35,719 nt of DNA, taken from NCBI GenBank assembly GCA_023664735.1, contig JAMPFB010000016.1, positions 1 through 35,719 on the forward strand, written 5' to 3'. Shown one piece after another: positions 23,057 to 32,775 of this stretch. Position 1 is the first letter of the stretch, and each line of letters starts with the position of its first letter. Below the pieces are notes generated by a model. It was given only the letters and a program-made list of their open reading frames with translations, searched no databases and was not told the origin of the DNA. Made by a program: the position numbers and the translations under genes. The stretch is from Robinsoniella sp. GTDB taxonomy: Bacteria > Bacillota > Clostridia > Lachnospirales > Lachnospiraceae.

Positions 23057-25978
23057 ATGAAAATAGAACAGCTAAATACCTACGAAACAATCGAAGCAAG
23101 AGAAATCAAGGACTTAAATTCCTATGGAAGAATTTTAAAGCATAAAAAAACAGGGGCAAAAATCGTCCTCCTTGAAAACGACGATGAAAACAAAGTATTC
23201 TACATCGGCTTCCGCACCCCGCCTACGGATAGTACAGGAGTAGCCCATATTTTGGAGCATTCTGTCCTGTGCGGCTCCAAAAGCTTTCCCTCTAAGGATC
23301 CTTTTGTGGAGCTGGCAAAGGGTTCCTTAAATACCTTTTTAAATGCTATGACGTATCCGGATAAAACTGTTTATCCGGTAGCAAGCTGCAATGATAAGGA
23401 CTTTCAGAATTTGATGCATGTGTATCTGGATGCAGTTTTTTATCCAAATATCTATGCGGAGCCAAAGATTTTCATGCAGGAGGGCTGGCATTATCATTTG
23501 GAAGAGGAAACGGACAGCTTAAAATATAACGGAGTTGTTTATAATGAAATGAAAGGTGCTTTTTCTTCTCCAGATGATGTGTTAGACAGAGAGATTTTTA
23601 ATTCCCTGTTTCCTGATACCGCATATGGAAATGAATCGGGAGGGGATCCTAAGCATATTCCGGATTTAACCTACGAGCAGTTTTTAGACTTCCATAGAAA
23701 ATACTATCATCCTTCCAACAGCTATATTTACCTTTATGGAAATGTGGATATGGCAGAAAAGCTTGCATGGATAGACGAACAGTATTTAAGCCATTTTGAC
23801 TATCTGGAAATCGATTCCACCATAGGAATGCAGGAGGCATTTAAGAAGCCTATGGATTTTACGGAGCAGTATTCTGTTACGGAAAATGAATCTTTGGAAA
23901 ATGCTACCTATCTGTCCTATAATACGGTAGTGGGAACAAGCCTTGACAGAGAGCTTTATGTGGCATTTTCCATTTTGGATTATGTATTGTGCTCAGCTCC
24001 CGGAGCTCCGGTGAAACAGGCATTGATTGATAAAAATATCGGACAGGACGTTTACAGTCTTTTTGAAAACGGCATTTATCAGCCCTATTTTTCCATAGTG
24101 GCAAAAAATGCCAATGAAAAGGATAAAGCAGAATTTATAAAAACAATAGAAGAGGTTCTTAAGGAGCAGGTAAAAAACGGGATTGACAAGCGGGCGCTGA
24201 AGGCGGGATTGAACTACTATGAATTTAAATATAAAGAGGCGGATTTTGGTTCTTATCCAAAGGGACTTATGTATGGCCTGCAGGCGCTTGATAGCTGGCT
24301 GTATGATGACAGGGCTCCTTTCTATCATATTGAAGCAAATGAAACCTTCCGGATTTTAAAGGAAAAAATCAACACAGATTATTTTGAGGGGCTGGTAGAA
24401 ACATATCTGCTTCAAAACACCCATAAGGTGACCATTACCGTAGTGCCTGTGGCCGGGCTTACTACGGAAATGGATCAGGTGCTGCAAAAGAAGCTGGATG
24501 CATACAAAAATTCCCTGACTGATAAGCAGGTAGAGCAACTGGTTTCGGAAACAAATGCGTTGATTTCCTATCAGGAGACGGAATCCCCCGAAGAGGATTT
24601 GAAAAAAATCCCTCTTTTAAAAAGAGAGGATATGAAAAAAGAGGCAGAGCCGTTTATAAACAAGGTGGAAGAAACAGAGGATGTAAAAGTGCTGTCCCAT
24701 AATATTTTTACAAACGGAGTATCCTATCTTCGGTTTGTGTTTGATGCAAAATATGTGTCAAATGAGCTTCTTCCTTATATGGGATTACTAAAAAATATAT
24801 TGGGTCTGATGAATACGGAGCATTATGGCTACGGGGAGCTGTTTAATGAAGTGAATATTGCCACCGGAGGAATTGTGCCGGTAGTCAATACCTATGTAAA
24901 CAGCAAAAATTTAGAGGAATTTAAGCTGAATTTTGAAATAAAGGCAAAGACCTTCTATGAGAATACAGATAAGGCTTATGATTTGGTAGAAGAAATCCTG
25001 TTTACCACAAAGCTTTCTGATGAAAAGCGTCTGTTAGAGCTGATTCGGGAATTAAAGGCAAAAATGCAGGCTGTTATGCTGAGCTCAGGGCATTCACTAG
25101 CTTCCGTCCGTTCTATGTCTTATTTTTCCAAAACAGCAGCAGTTTCTGAACAGATAAATGGAATCCCGTTCTATCGTCTGTTAGAGGAGCTGGATAGTGA
25201 CTTTGAAAAGGAAAAAGAAAAGCTGATTGCCAATCTGGAAAAAGTGAGAAAGCTGATTTTCAGGCCGGAAAACTTTATTCTGGATTATACAGGAACAGAG
25301 GAAGGACTTTTAGAAGCAAAAAAATATGTGGCTGGCTTTCAAAATAAGCTGTATAAGGAAGAAATGGAAAAGACAGGCTTTGACCTGACGCCTATCAAGA
25401 AGAACGAAGGCTTTAAAACTTCGGCAGGCATACAATATGTAGCTTTAGCAGGAAACTTTTTGAAAAAGGGTCTTTCTTATACTGGTGCATTAAAGGTATT
25501 GAAGGTTATTATGGGATATGAGTATCTTTGGAATAATGTAAGAGTAAAGGGCGGCGCATATGGCTGTATGAGCAGCTTTGGAAAGAGCGGGGATTGTTAC
25601 TTCGTTTCTTACCGTGACCCGAATCTGGAAAAGACCCTGCAGGTTTACAGGCAGGCTGCAGAGTTTATCCGGAATTTTCAGGCAGATGAAAGAACTGTTA
25701 CCAAATTCATTATCGGAGCATTAAGCGAGCTGGATGCGCCAAAAACCCCGGCGGCAAAGGGAAGCAGGAGCATGGCTGCTTATTTGTGTCAGGTTGCATT
25801 GGAAGAGGAGCAGAAGGAGAGAGATGAGCTTTTAGCGGTGGATGAACAGGTAATTCGCAGTCTTGCTGCATATATAGAGGCATTTGTGGATTATGACTGC
25901 ATCTGCGTAGTAGGAAATGAAGAGGCAATTAGTCAAAATGCAGGATTATTTATGGAAGTGGAAAATTTATTCCACTAA
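23057..25978 (+). CDS. Insulinase-family zinc metallopeptidase, M16C (PreP-like)
   Basis: A 973-residue peptidase of the M16C/presequence-protease type, predicted cytoplasmic (no signal peptide). The inverted zinc motif is HILEH (H64, catalytic E67, H68), and the distal zinc ligand is E164 in VYNEMKGAFS. The protein has the two-half clamshell plan: an active N-terminal half, a linker with M16C-associated sequence around 460-540, and an inactive C-terminal half (GGAYGCMSSFGKSG, YRDPNLEKTL). M16C enzymes trap and degrade unstructured peptides of up to several kDa, so a peptide-recycling role is likely. The ATG at 23057 has GGAAAGGAAA upstream. Length is normal for the family and the gene looks intact. 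Confidence 0.92.
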   Translation: MKIEQLNTYETIEAREIKDLNSYGRILKHKKTGAKIVLLENDDENKVFYIGFRTPPTDSTGVAHILEHSVLCGSKSFPSKDPFVELAKGSLNTFLNAMTYPDKTVYPVASCNDKDFQNLMHVYLDAVFYPNIYAEPKIFMQEGWHYHLEEETDSLKYNGVVYNEMKGAFSSPDDVLDREIFNSLFPDTAYGNESGGDPKHIPDLTYEQFLDFHRKYYHPSNSYIYLYGNVDMAEKLAWIDEQYLSHFDYLEIDSTIGMQEAFKKPMDFTEQYSVTENESLENATYLSYNTVVGTSLDRELYVAFSILDYVLCSAPGAPVKQALIDKNIGQDVYSLFENGIYQPYFSIVAKNANEKDKAEFIKTIEEVLKEQVKNGIDKRALKAGLNYYEFKYKEADFGSYPKGLMYGLQALDSWLYDDRAPFYHIEANETFRILKEKINTDYFEGLVETYLLQNTHKVTITVVPVAGLTTEMDQVLQKKLDAYKNSLTDKQVEQLVSETNALISYQETESPEEDLKKIPLLKREDMKKEAEPFINKVEETEDVKVLSHNIFTNGVSYLRFVFDAKYVSNELLPYMGLLKNILGLMNTEHYGYGELFNEVNIATGGIVPVVNTYVNSKNLEEFKLNFEIKAKTFYENTDKAYDLVEEILFTTKLSDEKRLLELIRELKAKMQAVMLSSGHSLASVRSMSYFSKTAAVSEQINGIPFYRLLEELDSDFEKEKEKLIANLEKVRKLIFRPENFILDYTGTEEGLLEAKKYVAGFQNKLYKEEMEKTGFDLTPIKKNEGFKTSAGIQYVALAGNFLKKGLSYTGALKVLKVIMGYEYLWNNVRVKGGAYGCMSSFGKSGDCYFVSYRDPNLEKTLQVYRQAAEFIRNFQADERTVTKFIIGALSELDAPKTPAAKGSRSMAAYLCQVALEEEQKERDELLAVDEQVIRSLAAYIEAFVDYDCICVVGNEEAISQNAGLFMEVENLFH

Positions 25979-26054
25979 AGAGCCATAAAGATAGGCGATT
26001 CTATTCGTATATAACAGATAGGAGCATAAACATTGATTATGGGAGGAAAGCTAT

Positions 26055-27122
26055 ATGAAAAAGAAGAAATCACTTGTACTTGGAAGCGGCCTTATCATTG
26101 CCTGCTGCTTACTGACAGCTTGTGGAGGTCAGGGAAACTTAAACGAATCAGCGGCGGAAACTACAGATAGTGCAGCCTATGAAAACAGCTATGCAACAGA
26201 TGATATATATGAAGGAGCTGTAATGGAGGAGGCTGAAATGGCAGATGCCGGTGGAGGAAGTAGTGCAGAGGAAGCGGGAAAGCAGGTTGCCGCTAACAGA
26301 AAGCTGATTAAAAATGTAGATATGACTGTGGAAACGGAAGAGTTTGATGCGCTGACTAAAAAGCTGACAGAAAAGGTGGAAGCTCTTGGAGGCTACATGG
26401 AAAAAGCTTATGTCAGCGGAAAAAGCATTCAGGCAAGCTATGACGGCACCAGAAGCGCTAATTATACAGCAAGAATCCCCGCAGACAGGCTGAATGAGTT
26501 TGTTACGGAAGTTTCCAGCATATCCAATGTGCTGGATAAGAATGAAAGCGTGGATGATATTACTTTAAATTACGTGGATTTGGAAAGCAAAAAGAAAACC
26601 TTAAAGATTGAACAGGAGCGTCTGACCTCCCTTTTGGAGCAGGCAGATTCCATAGAAACAATTGTAGCATTGGAAAGCAGGCTGACGGAAATCCGTTACC
26701 AGCTGGAGAGCATGGAATCCCAGCTTCGTACATATGACAATCTTGTAGATTATGCTACGGTTTACTTAAATGTACAGGAAGTAGAACGGGTAACTCCTGT
26801 TGCGCCTCAGTCAGCTATGGAGAAAATGACAGACGGATTTGTAAACAGCATTTATCAGATTGGAAGAGGTATGAAAAATTTTGTAATCGGTTTTGTAATC
26901 GTACTGCCTTATCTGGTATTATGGGGCATTATTATTCTTATTTTTATACTGATTGTAAAGGGAATCATAAAAAGAAACCGGAAAAAGGCGGAAAAAAGCC
27001 AGCAAGCGTTTCAGAATGCCCAGAGAAATGCCATGAATGGCACAGTGCCAAAGGAAAGACGGGATTTTGAAACCATGGGAACCGGAGAAAAAGACGGAAG
27101 GAAAAACACGCAGGAAAAATAA
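26055..27122 (+). CDS. DUF4349-containing membrane lipoprotein
   Basis: A 355-residue protein with a lipoprotein signal peptide ending in the lipobox LLTAC (lipidated C23). An acidic, low-complexity linker follows (to ~80), then the DUF4349 region (~84-260; NVDMTVETEEFDALTKKLTE, YTARIPADRLNEFV), containing a long coiled coil (LESKKKTLKIEQERLTSLLE). One membrane helix follows at about 285-315 (FVIVLPYLVLWGIIILIF), with a basic cytoplasmic tail. The function of DUF4349 proteins is not established. GGGAGGAAAG lies close before the ATG. era follows after about 29 bases on the same strand. Confidence 0.85.
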   Translation: MKKKKSLVLGSGLIIACCLLTACGGQGNLNESAAETTDSAAYENSYATDDIYEGAVMEEAEMADAGGGSSAEEAGKQVAANRKLIKNVDMTVETEEFDALTKKLTEKVEALGGYMEKAYVSGKSIQASYDGTRSANYTARIPADRLNEFVTEVSSISNVLDKNESVDDITLNYVDLESKKKTLKIEQERLTSLLEQADSIETIVALESRLTEIRYQLESMESQLRTYDNLVDYATVYLNVQEVERVTPVAPQSAMEKMTDGFVNSIYQIGRGMKNFVIGFVIVLPYLVLWGIIILIFILIVKGIIKRNRKKAEKSQQAFQNAQRNAMNGTVPKERRDFETMGTGEKDGRKNTQEK

Positions 27123-27151
27123 AAATTTCCTGACAGACAAGGATAAATGGA

Positions 27152-28060
27152 ATGATGGAAAAACAGCTAAGAACAGGCTTTGCTACTTTGATTGGCAGGC
27201 CCAACGTGGGAAAATCCACTTTAATGAATCAACTAATCGGTCAGAAGATTGCCATTACTTCTAATAAGCCGCAGACAACTAGAAACCGTATACAGACGGT
27301 ATATACCTCTGAGGAAGGACAGATTGTCTTTCTGGACACTCCCGGCATTCATAAGGCAAAAAATAAGCTGGGGGATTATATGGTAAATGTAGCAGCAAAA
27401 ACCTTAAAGGAAGTAGATGTGATTTTGTGGCTTGTAGAACCCAGCAATTTTATTGGGGCAGGTGAAAGGTATATTATCGAACAGCTTCAAAAGGTTAAGG
27501 TGCCGGTTATCCTTGTAATAAATAAAATTGATACGGTAAAAGGAGAAGAAGTATTTTCCTTTATCGATACTTACCGAAAGGAATTTGATTTTGCGGAAAT
27601 CGTTCCGGTTTCCGCAAAAAAAGGAGAGAATACCGAAGAACTGATTTCCTGTATTTTTCAATATCTTCCTTACGGCCCTATGTTTTATGATGAAGATGCG
27701 ATTACAGACCAGCCTAAGAGACAGATTGTGGCGGAGCTCATCAGGGAAAAGGCGCTTCATGCTCTGGATGAGGAAATCCCCCATGGAATTGCCGTTTCTA
27801 TTGATTCCATGAAATTCAAGAAAAAAATCGTGGAAATTCAGGCAACCATTATTTGCGAAAAGGAATCCCATAAAGGAATCATTATTGGAAAAGGCGGCGT
27901 TATGCTTAAAAAAATCGGTTCCAATGCCAGATATGAAATAGAAGAGCTTTTGGAAAGTCAGGTAAATCTGCAGCTTTGGGTAAAAGTGAAAAAGGACTGG
28001 CGGGACAGCGATTTCCTTTTGAAAAACTTTGGTTATCATAAAAATGAAGAAGAACTTTAA
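27152..28060 (+). CDS. era: GTPase Era
   Basis: An essential-type GTPase that binds the 3' end of 16S rRNA and checks 30S subunit maturation. The 302-residue protein has G1 GRPNVGKST (15-23), the switch region SNKPQTTRNRI, G3 DTPG (62-65) and G4 NKID (124-127). The C-terminal KH domain carries GIIIGKGG (242-249). Length matches the family. Two consecutive ATGs start the gene; AAGGA lies upstream at suitable distance. The gene order Era, small YqzL-like ORF, RecO is the common Firmicute arrangement. Confidence 0.97.
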   Translation: MMEKQLRTGFATLIGRPNVGKSTLMNQLIGQKIAITSNKPQTTRNRIQTVYTSEEGQIVFLDTPGIHKAKNKLGDYMVNVAAKTLKEVDVILWLVEPSNFIGAGERYIIEQLQKVKVPVILVINKIDTVKGEEVFSFIDTYRKEFDFAEIVPVSAKKGENTEELISCIFQYLPYGPMFYDEDAITDQPKRQIVAELIREKALHALDEEIPHGIAVSIDSMKFKKKIVEIQATIICEKESHKGIIIGKGGVMLKKIGSNARYEIEELLESQVNLQLWVKVKKDWRDSDFLLKNFGYHKNEEEL

Positions 28061-28217
28061 ATGCGGAAAAGATAGAGAGAACGGCTTATAATAGCCTGTG
28101 CCATGAACATTTCCAAAATCTTACTGCCGAAAAATCCCAGCATAGAATCTTTGAAAAAGCAAATCCTAGAATTGTGGAAATGCAGACAAAGAAAAAAGAT
28201 TCCATGGAGGCGGGAAG

Positions 28218-28370
28218 ATGAAAGAGACAGAGGAAAAAAGAGATTTTTTTAAAACCGGAAAAATAGAGGATTATCTTACCTATAAAAACAACGCAAAAGA
28301 TAATGAAACATTAAAAACGGAAGCGATGGTAAGAGAAGCGGAACGGCACAGTATTGAGAAATACTGGTAG
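28218..28370 (+). CDS. YqzL-like small protein between era and recO
   Basis: A 50-residue ORF: ATG at 28218, GGAGG at 28206-28210 with seven-base spacing, TAG at 28368-28370. The peptide contains RDFFKTGKIEDYLTYK, matching the pattern F-x-x-TG-x-I-x-x-YL-x-(F/Y)K that I recall for the YqzL family, a short protein encoded between era and recO in many Firmicutes. The rest is charged and helical. Position, ribosome binding site and motif agree, so I consider it real. The function of YqzL is unknown. The 157 bases between era and this gene contain no convincing ORF. Confidence 0.7.
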   Translation: MKETEEKRDFFKTGKIEDYLTYKNNAKDNETLKTEAMVREAERHSIEKYW

Positions 28371-28451
28371 TTATTGAAAATTTCGGGTAAAATCCGGGAA
28401 TGCCAAGGGCGGAAATATTATTTGGATTTGCCAAAAGGAGCAGGACAGGCA

Positions 28452-29111
28452 ATGCAGGAATTTGTTTTAGTAACCGGTCTGGTTATAAAATCCATGCCGG
28501 TAGGCGATTATGACAGGAGGATTACGATACTTACAAAGGAACGAGGAAAGATTGGGGCATTTGCAAAAGGAACAAGGCGACCGGGCAGCCGTCTTGCAGG
28601 TGCCACCAATCCTTTTTCGTTTGGTACCTTCAAGCTGTATGAAGGGAAAAGCTCTTACAATTTAATGGAAGCGGATATTTCCAATTATTTCAAAGAATTG
28701 AGGGAAGAGTTGGATGCAGCATTTTTTGGCATGTATTTTTTAGAGGTTGCGGATTATTATACAAGGGAAAATAATGATGAAAGGCAAATGCTGAAATTGT
28801 TATACCAGTCATTGAAAGCGCTTTCCGTTCCTTCTTTAAAACACGAGCTTGTCCAGTACATATTTGAAATGAAAGCGCTAGTAGTAAATGGAGAGTTTCC
28901 GGGACCTCTTCATAGAGAGGCTATGTTGCCGGATACCGTTTATGCCATTGAGTATGTAACAAACAGTTCTATTGAAAAATTGTATACATTTACGTTATCA
29001 GAGCCGGTTTTCATGGAGTTTGAAAAAGCGGCAGAGGAGTATCGGAAAAATTATATCGGAAGAAATTTTAAAAGTCTTGAAATCTTGCAAAATTGCAGGT
29101 TGAAAAAGTAA
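28452..29111 (+). CDS. recO: DNA repair protein RecO
   Basis: RecO anneals single strands and, with RecR, loads RecA at gaps. The protein has the N-terminal OB fold (LVTGLVIKSMPVGDYDRRIT, then LTKERGKIGAFAKGTRRPGS) and the helical C-terminal domain. The usual four-cysteine zinc site of the C-terminal domain is absent (GEFPGPLHREAMLPDTVYAI), which may be a lineage feature. I start at the ATG at 28452 (MQEFVLVTG, 219 residues), with AAGGAG 11 bases upstream, because RecO homologues normally begin just before VTGLV. An in-frame TTG at 28374 would add 26 residues that do not resemble RecO. A promoter for the next gene overlaps its end. Confidence 0.9.
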   Translation: MQEFVLVTGLVIKSMPVGDYDRRITILTKERGKIGAFAKGTRRPGSRLAGATNPFSFGTFKLYEGKSSYNLMEADISNYFKELREELDAAFFGMYFLEVADYYTRENNDERQMLKLLYQSLKALSVPSLKHELVQYIFEMKALVVNGEFPGPLHREAMLPDTVYAIEYVTNSSIEKLYTFTLSEPVFMEFEKAAEEYRKNYIGRNFKSLEILQNCRLKK

Positions 29112-29128
29112 TCTGATTTCGTTATAAT
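29100..29128 (+). promoter_or_regulatory. Near-consensus promoter at the end of recO
   Basis: TTGAAA (29100-29105), a 17-base spacer and TATAAT (29123-29128). It would drive the lipoprotein gene at 29208 and perhaps glyS behind it. Confidence 0.6.
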
Positions 29129-29207
29129 ATTTAAGCAAGTGTGCTTTCATAGGATGCTTTTTTTAGTATTCTATCTGAAAAAGAAAAGCGCCTTGCAGGA
29201 GGAGATT

Positions 29208-29813
29208 ATGAATAGGAAAATAAAAAGAGTACTGCTTGTTTCCATGATACTTGCGGCAATGCTTTTAAGTGGCTGCAGCAATACGGGAGATATTGAGCAA
29301 AATACGATTGTGGTAAAGAAAGACGGAACCGTATTAGGCGCCATCATAGAGGATTTTAGCGATTCCAAATATGTCAGCGAAGAATTGCAGGCAATGCTGG
29401 AGGAGGAAATTGCAGCCTACAATGCCAAGGCTGGTGAGGGCAGGGTAACTTTAGAGACCTATGAGGTCACGGAGGATAAAAAGGTAAAGATTTATCTGGA
29501 ATATGCCTCCTTTGAAGACTATGCAGGCTTTAATGAAGAAACCTTTTTTGTAGGAACCGTATCCGAGGCATATGAAGCAGGACATGAATTTGTGGATATG
29601 GAAAACGTGACGGGCGAAGGCACAGCTATTGGAAAAGCGGATGTGTTGGAAAAGGGAAGCATGAAAATGGTTATTTTTGAAGAACCAGTACATGTCCGTG
29701 TAAATGGAAAAATTACCTATGTAAGCAGCGGCGTGACAGCAGACGGCAAAAAGGAAGCAGCGGCTAATAAGGAAGAGGGCATGACGGAAACGTTTTACCT
29801 GATGTATGAATAA
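29208..29813 (+). CDS. Putative lipoprotein of unknown function
   Basis: A 201-residue protein with a lipoprotein signal (KRVLLVSMILAAMLLSGC, lipidated C23). The mature domain has no family I recognise: NTIVVKKDGTVLGAIIEDFS, a central YLEYASFEDYAGFNEETFF and a C-terminal beta-rich part. It has no transmembrane helix after the signal. The start is set by AGGAGGAG ten bases before the ATG at 29208; the longer reading from 29139 is rejected because it overlaps the promoter downstream region and lacks a ribosome site. It sits 27 bases upstream of glyS and may be cotranscribed with it. Confidence 0.78.
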   Translation: MNRKIKRVLLVSMILAAMLLSGCSNTGDIEQNTIVVKKDGTVLGAIIEDFSDSKYVSEELQAMLEEEIAAYNAKAGEGRVTLETYEVTEDKKVKIYLEYASFEDYAGFNEETFFVGTVSEAYEAGHEFVDMENVTGEGTAIGKADVLEKGSMKMVIFEEPVHVRVNGKITYVSSGVTADGKKEAAANKEEGMTETFYLMYE

Positions 29814-29840
29814 GTAACTGGATAAAGAGAGGACAAGAAT

Positions 29841-31229
29841 ATGGAAAAATCAATGGAAAAAATCGTAGCATTGGCAAAGGCAAGGGGGTTTGTGTATCCC
29901 GGCTCGGAAATTTATGGCGGGCTTGCTAATACATGGGACTACGGAAATCTTGGAGTGGAATTAAAAAATAATGTAAAACGTGCATGGTGGCAGAAGTTCA
30001 TCATGGAAAACCAATATAATGTAGGCGTGGACTGTGCGATTTTAATGAATCCCCAGACATGGGTGGCATCTGGGCACTTAGGAGGCTTTTCAGATCCGCT
30101 CATGGATTGTAAGGAATGTCATGAACGTTTTCGGGCGGATAAAATCATTGAAGATTTTGCGCAGGAAAAAGGAATTACTTTGGACTCTTCCATTGATGGA
30201 TGGTCTCAGGAAAAGATGAAAGAGTTTATCGAAGGCAATCAGGTGCCATGCCCTACCTGCGGCAAGCACAATTTTACAGATATCCGCCAGTTCAACCTGA
30301 TGTTTAAAACCTTTCAGGGAGTTACGGAGGATGCCAAAAACACCGTATACTTAAGACCGGAAACTGCACAGGGTATTTTTGTAAACTTTAAAAATGTACA
30401 GAGAACCTCCAGAAAGAAGATTCCCTTTGGAATCGGGCAGATTGGAAAATCCTTCAGGAACGAAATAACTCCCGGAAACTTTACATTCCGGACAAGGGAG
30501 TTTGAACAGATGGAGCTGGAATTTTTCTGTGAACCGGACACGGATTTGGAATGGTTTGCATATTGGAAGCAGTTCTGTATCGATTGGCTGCAATCCCTTG
30601 GCATGAAGGAAGAAGAAATGCGTGTGAGAGACCATGAGGCAGAGGAGCTTTCCTTCTATTCCAAGGCTACCACCGATATTGAATTTCTGTTTCCTTTCGG
30701 ATGGGGCGAGCTTTGGGGCATTGCGGACAGAACCGATTATGACCTGACCCAGCACCAGAATACATCGGGACAGGACATGTCATATTTTGATGACCAGAAG
30801 GCTGTGAAATATGTGCCTTATGTGATTGAGCCTTCTCTTGGGGCGGATCGTGTAGTGCTTGCATTTTTATGTGCAGCTTATGATGAGGAAGAAATCGGGG
30901 AAGGAGATATGCGGACAGTGCTCCATTTCCATCCGGCTCTTGCACCTGTAAAAATAGGCGTGCTTCCTCTTTCTAAAAAATTAAATGAGGGAGCTGAAAA
31001 GATTTTCTTAGAGCTTTCTAAAAAGTATAATTGCGAATTTGACGACAGAGGAAATATCGGTAAAAGATATAGGAGACAGGATGAAATCGGAACTCCCTTC
31101 TGCATTACATATGATTTCGATTCAGAAGAGGATCATGCGGTAACAGTCAGGTTTCGGGATTCCATGGAGCAGGAACGGGTAAAGATTGAGGAACTGGATG
31201 CATATTTTGCAGATAAATTTGCTTTCTAA
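29841..31229 (+). CDS. glyS: Glycine--tRNA ligase (single-chain, dimeric class II type)
   Basis: It charges tRNA-Gly with glycine. The 462-residue protein is the alpha2-type enzyme, not the bacterial alpha2beta2 form. It shows the N-terminal [13 protein letters not shown], a four-cysteine zinc-like site (C90, C93, C137, C140), class II motif 2 ([20 protein letters not shown]), motif 3 ([10 protein letters not shown]) and a C-terminal anticodon-binding domain ([16 protein letters not shown]). The symbol glyS or glyQS is used variously for this type. The leader is only about 27 bases from the previous stop codon, so no T-box fits directly upstream. GAGAGGA precedes the ATG. Confidence 0.95.
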   Translation: MEKSMEKIVALAKARGFVYPGSEIYGGLANTWDYGNLGVELKNNVKRAWWQKFIMENQYNVGVDCAILMNPQTWVASGHLGGFSDPLMDCKECHERFRADKIIEDFAQEKGITLDSSIDGWSQEKMKEFIEGNQVPCPTCGKHNFTDIRQFNLMFKTFQGVTEDAKNTVYLRPETAQGIFVNFKNVQRTSRKKIPFGIGQIGKSFRNEITPGNFTFRTREFEQMELEFFCEPDTDLEWFAYWKQFCIDWLQSLGMKEEEMRVRDHEAEELSFYSKATTDIEFLFPFGWGELWGIADRTDYDLTQHQNTSGQDMSYFDDQKAVKYVPYVIEPSLGADRVVLAFLCAAYDEEEIGEGDMRTVLHFHPALAPVKIGVLPLSKKLNEGAEKIFLELSKKYNCEFDDRGNIGKRYRRQDEIGTPFCITYDFDSEEDHAVTVRFRDSMEQERVKIEELDAYFADKFAF

Positions 31230-31255
31230 CAATAAATTTTTACGGAGGGTATGCC

Positions 31256-32746
31256 ATGAGTGAGAAAGAAAGAAAAGGAAGAGATTATTCAGAGAAGCTT
31301 GCAAAGAACCGTACATTGCTGTATTGCTATTCGGGAATAGAAGGAGTGCTTTTGCTGGCATATATTATAGAATTTATAAAAGGAAACCGGACAATTCCTT
31401 ATATTCTTTTGTTTTCAGCTATATTGTTAGCCCCCCTGATTGTGTGTTTTCTGCTTTATCGAAACAATCCTGAGGATGAGAAAATCCAATACATATCCAG
31501 TATCGGATACTGCATCCTTTATGTGTTTGTATTATTTACCACCACATCAGGCGTAGCATTTACTTATATTGTCCCGATGATTATTGTAATATGTGTATAT
31601 GCTAATTCAAAGCTGAGTATTGTAGTAGGCGTGGCGGCAGTGGCAACCAATATTGGTAAGCTGATTGTCACTTTTCTCACAACAGAAGTATCCAAGCAGG
31701 ACATTGTGGATTTTGAAATCCAGTTAGCGGTGGTTATTATGGCTGCCTTGTATTCTATAATCAGTACAAGAGTGTTAGTAAAGATTAACCGGCAAAAAAT
31801 GGAAGAGCTGGATGAAGAAAAGGAAAAGATAGAAGAGCTTCTTTTAAATATGCAGGATGTTTCCAAGAGCCTGAATGAAAATGTGCTTTTGGTAACGGAA
31901 AAAATGAACGCATTGGGTGAATCCGTTGGAACAATTCGGAATTCCATGAAGGAGGTTTCTTCCGGTTCTTCCGATACTGCAGAAGCAGTTCAGGTTCAGC
32001 TATTAAAAACAGAAGAAATTCAAAGCTACATTGAAAAAGTGGAAACTGCTTCTGGAAACATCTCAGATGACCTTCATGTGACTGAAAATATTATTGATAC
32101 TGGAAAAGAAAAAGTCGATCAATTGATTGAACAGGTAAATATATTTGAACAGGCTACCAATGCGGTATCTGGACAGCTTGCGGCTTTAAGTGAAAATACA
32201 GAAAAGATGCAGTCTATTATTGAATTGATTGACAATATTACTGCACAGACAAGCCTGCTTGCGTTAAATGCCAGCATTGAAGCGGCGCGTGCCGGGGAAG
32301 CAGGAAGGGGCTTTGCAGTTGTAGCTTCGGAAATTTCCAATCTGGCAAATCAGACAAGTACTGCAACCGTAAGCATTACCGGGCTAATTGAGGATATATC
32401 CGGGGCTTTGAATGAAGTAGTGCAGGCAATCAATCAGGTAATACATAGCAGCCAGATACAAAATACTTATGCAATGGAAACAGCAAAAAGCTTTGAAGAG
32501 ATTCAAAATAAATCTGCCAATATTTTTACAGAATCTGACAGCTTAGTGGATATTGTCAAAGAATTAGCAAGCGCTAATGCAAGTATTGTAGATAGCATTC
32601 AGAATATTTCTGCTATTACCGAAGAGGTATCTGCACATGCAACAGAAACCTATACAAGCAGTGAGGAAAACAGCGAAATCGTTCAGGAGGTATCTTCTCT
32701 TGTAACCATATTAAATGAAAAAGCAGAACAACTGAAACAGCAATAG
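31256..32746 (+). CDS. Methyl-accepting chemotaxis protein with multi-helix membrane sensor
   Basis: A 496-residue chemoreceptor. The N-terminal ~175 residues form about six membrane helices with very short loops, so there is no classic periplasmic ligand domain and no clear HAMP. A coiled coil ([16 protein letters not shown]) leads to the signalling domain, whose hairpin tip [20 protein letters not shown] (331-350) followed by [10 protein letters not shown] contacts CheA and CheW. Its input is probably membrane-linked (energy, lipid or small hydrophobic signals), which is inference. CGGAGGG precedes the ATG at 31256. No other chemotaxis gene is in the window, so its place between two tRNA synthetase genes looks fortuitous. 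Confidence 0.92.
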   Translation: MSEKERKGRDYSEKLAKNRTLLYCYSGIEGVLLLAYIIEFIKGNRTIPYILLFSAILLAPLIVCFLLYRNNPEDEKIQYISSIGYCILYVFVLFTTTSGVAFTYIVPMIIVICVYANSKLSIVVGVAAVATNIGKLIVTFLTTEVSKQDIVDFEIQLAVVIMAALYSIISTRVLVKINRQKMEELDEEKEKIEELLLNMQDVSKSLNENVLLVTEKMNALGESVGTIRNSMKEVSSGSSDTAEAVQVQLLKTEEIQSYIEKVETASGNISDDLHVTENIIDTGKEKVDQLIEQVNIFEQATNAVSGQLAALSENTEKMQSIIELIDNITAQTSLLALNASIEAARAGEAGRGFAVVASEISNLANQTSTATVSITGLIEDISGALNEVVQAINQVIHSSQIQNTYAMETAKSFEEIQNKSANIFTESDSLVDIVKELASANASIVDSIQNISAITEEVSAHATETYTSSEENSEIVQEVSSLVTILNEKAEQLKQQ

Positions 32747-32775
32747 TAAGAGCAATTGATTTGGAGGAGAAAAAC

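Noticed and set aside
28061..28217. Open frames between era and the YqzL-like gene (for example one from an ATG near 28104)
   Set aside because: No ribosome binding site or conserved motif, and the frame overlaps the better-supported 50-residue gene in a different phase.
31230..32775. T-box leaders for glyS or alaS
   Set aside because: The gaps before both genes are only about 27-30 bases, too short for a T-box.
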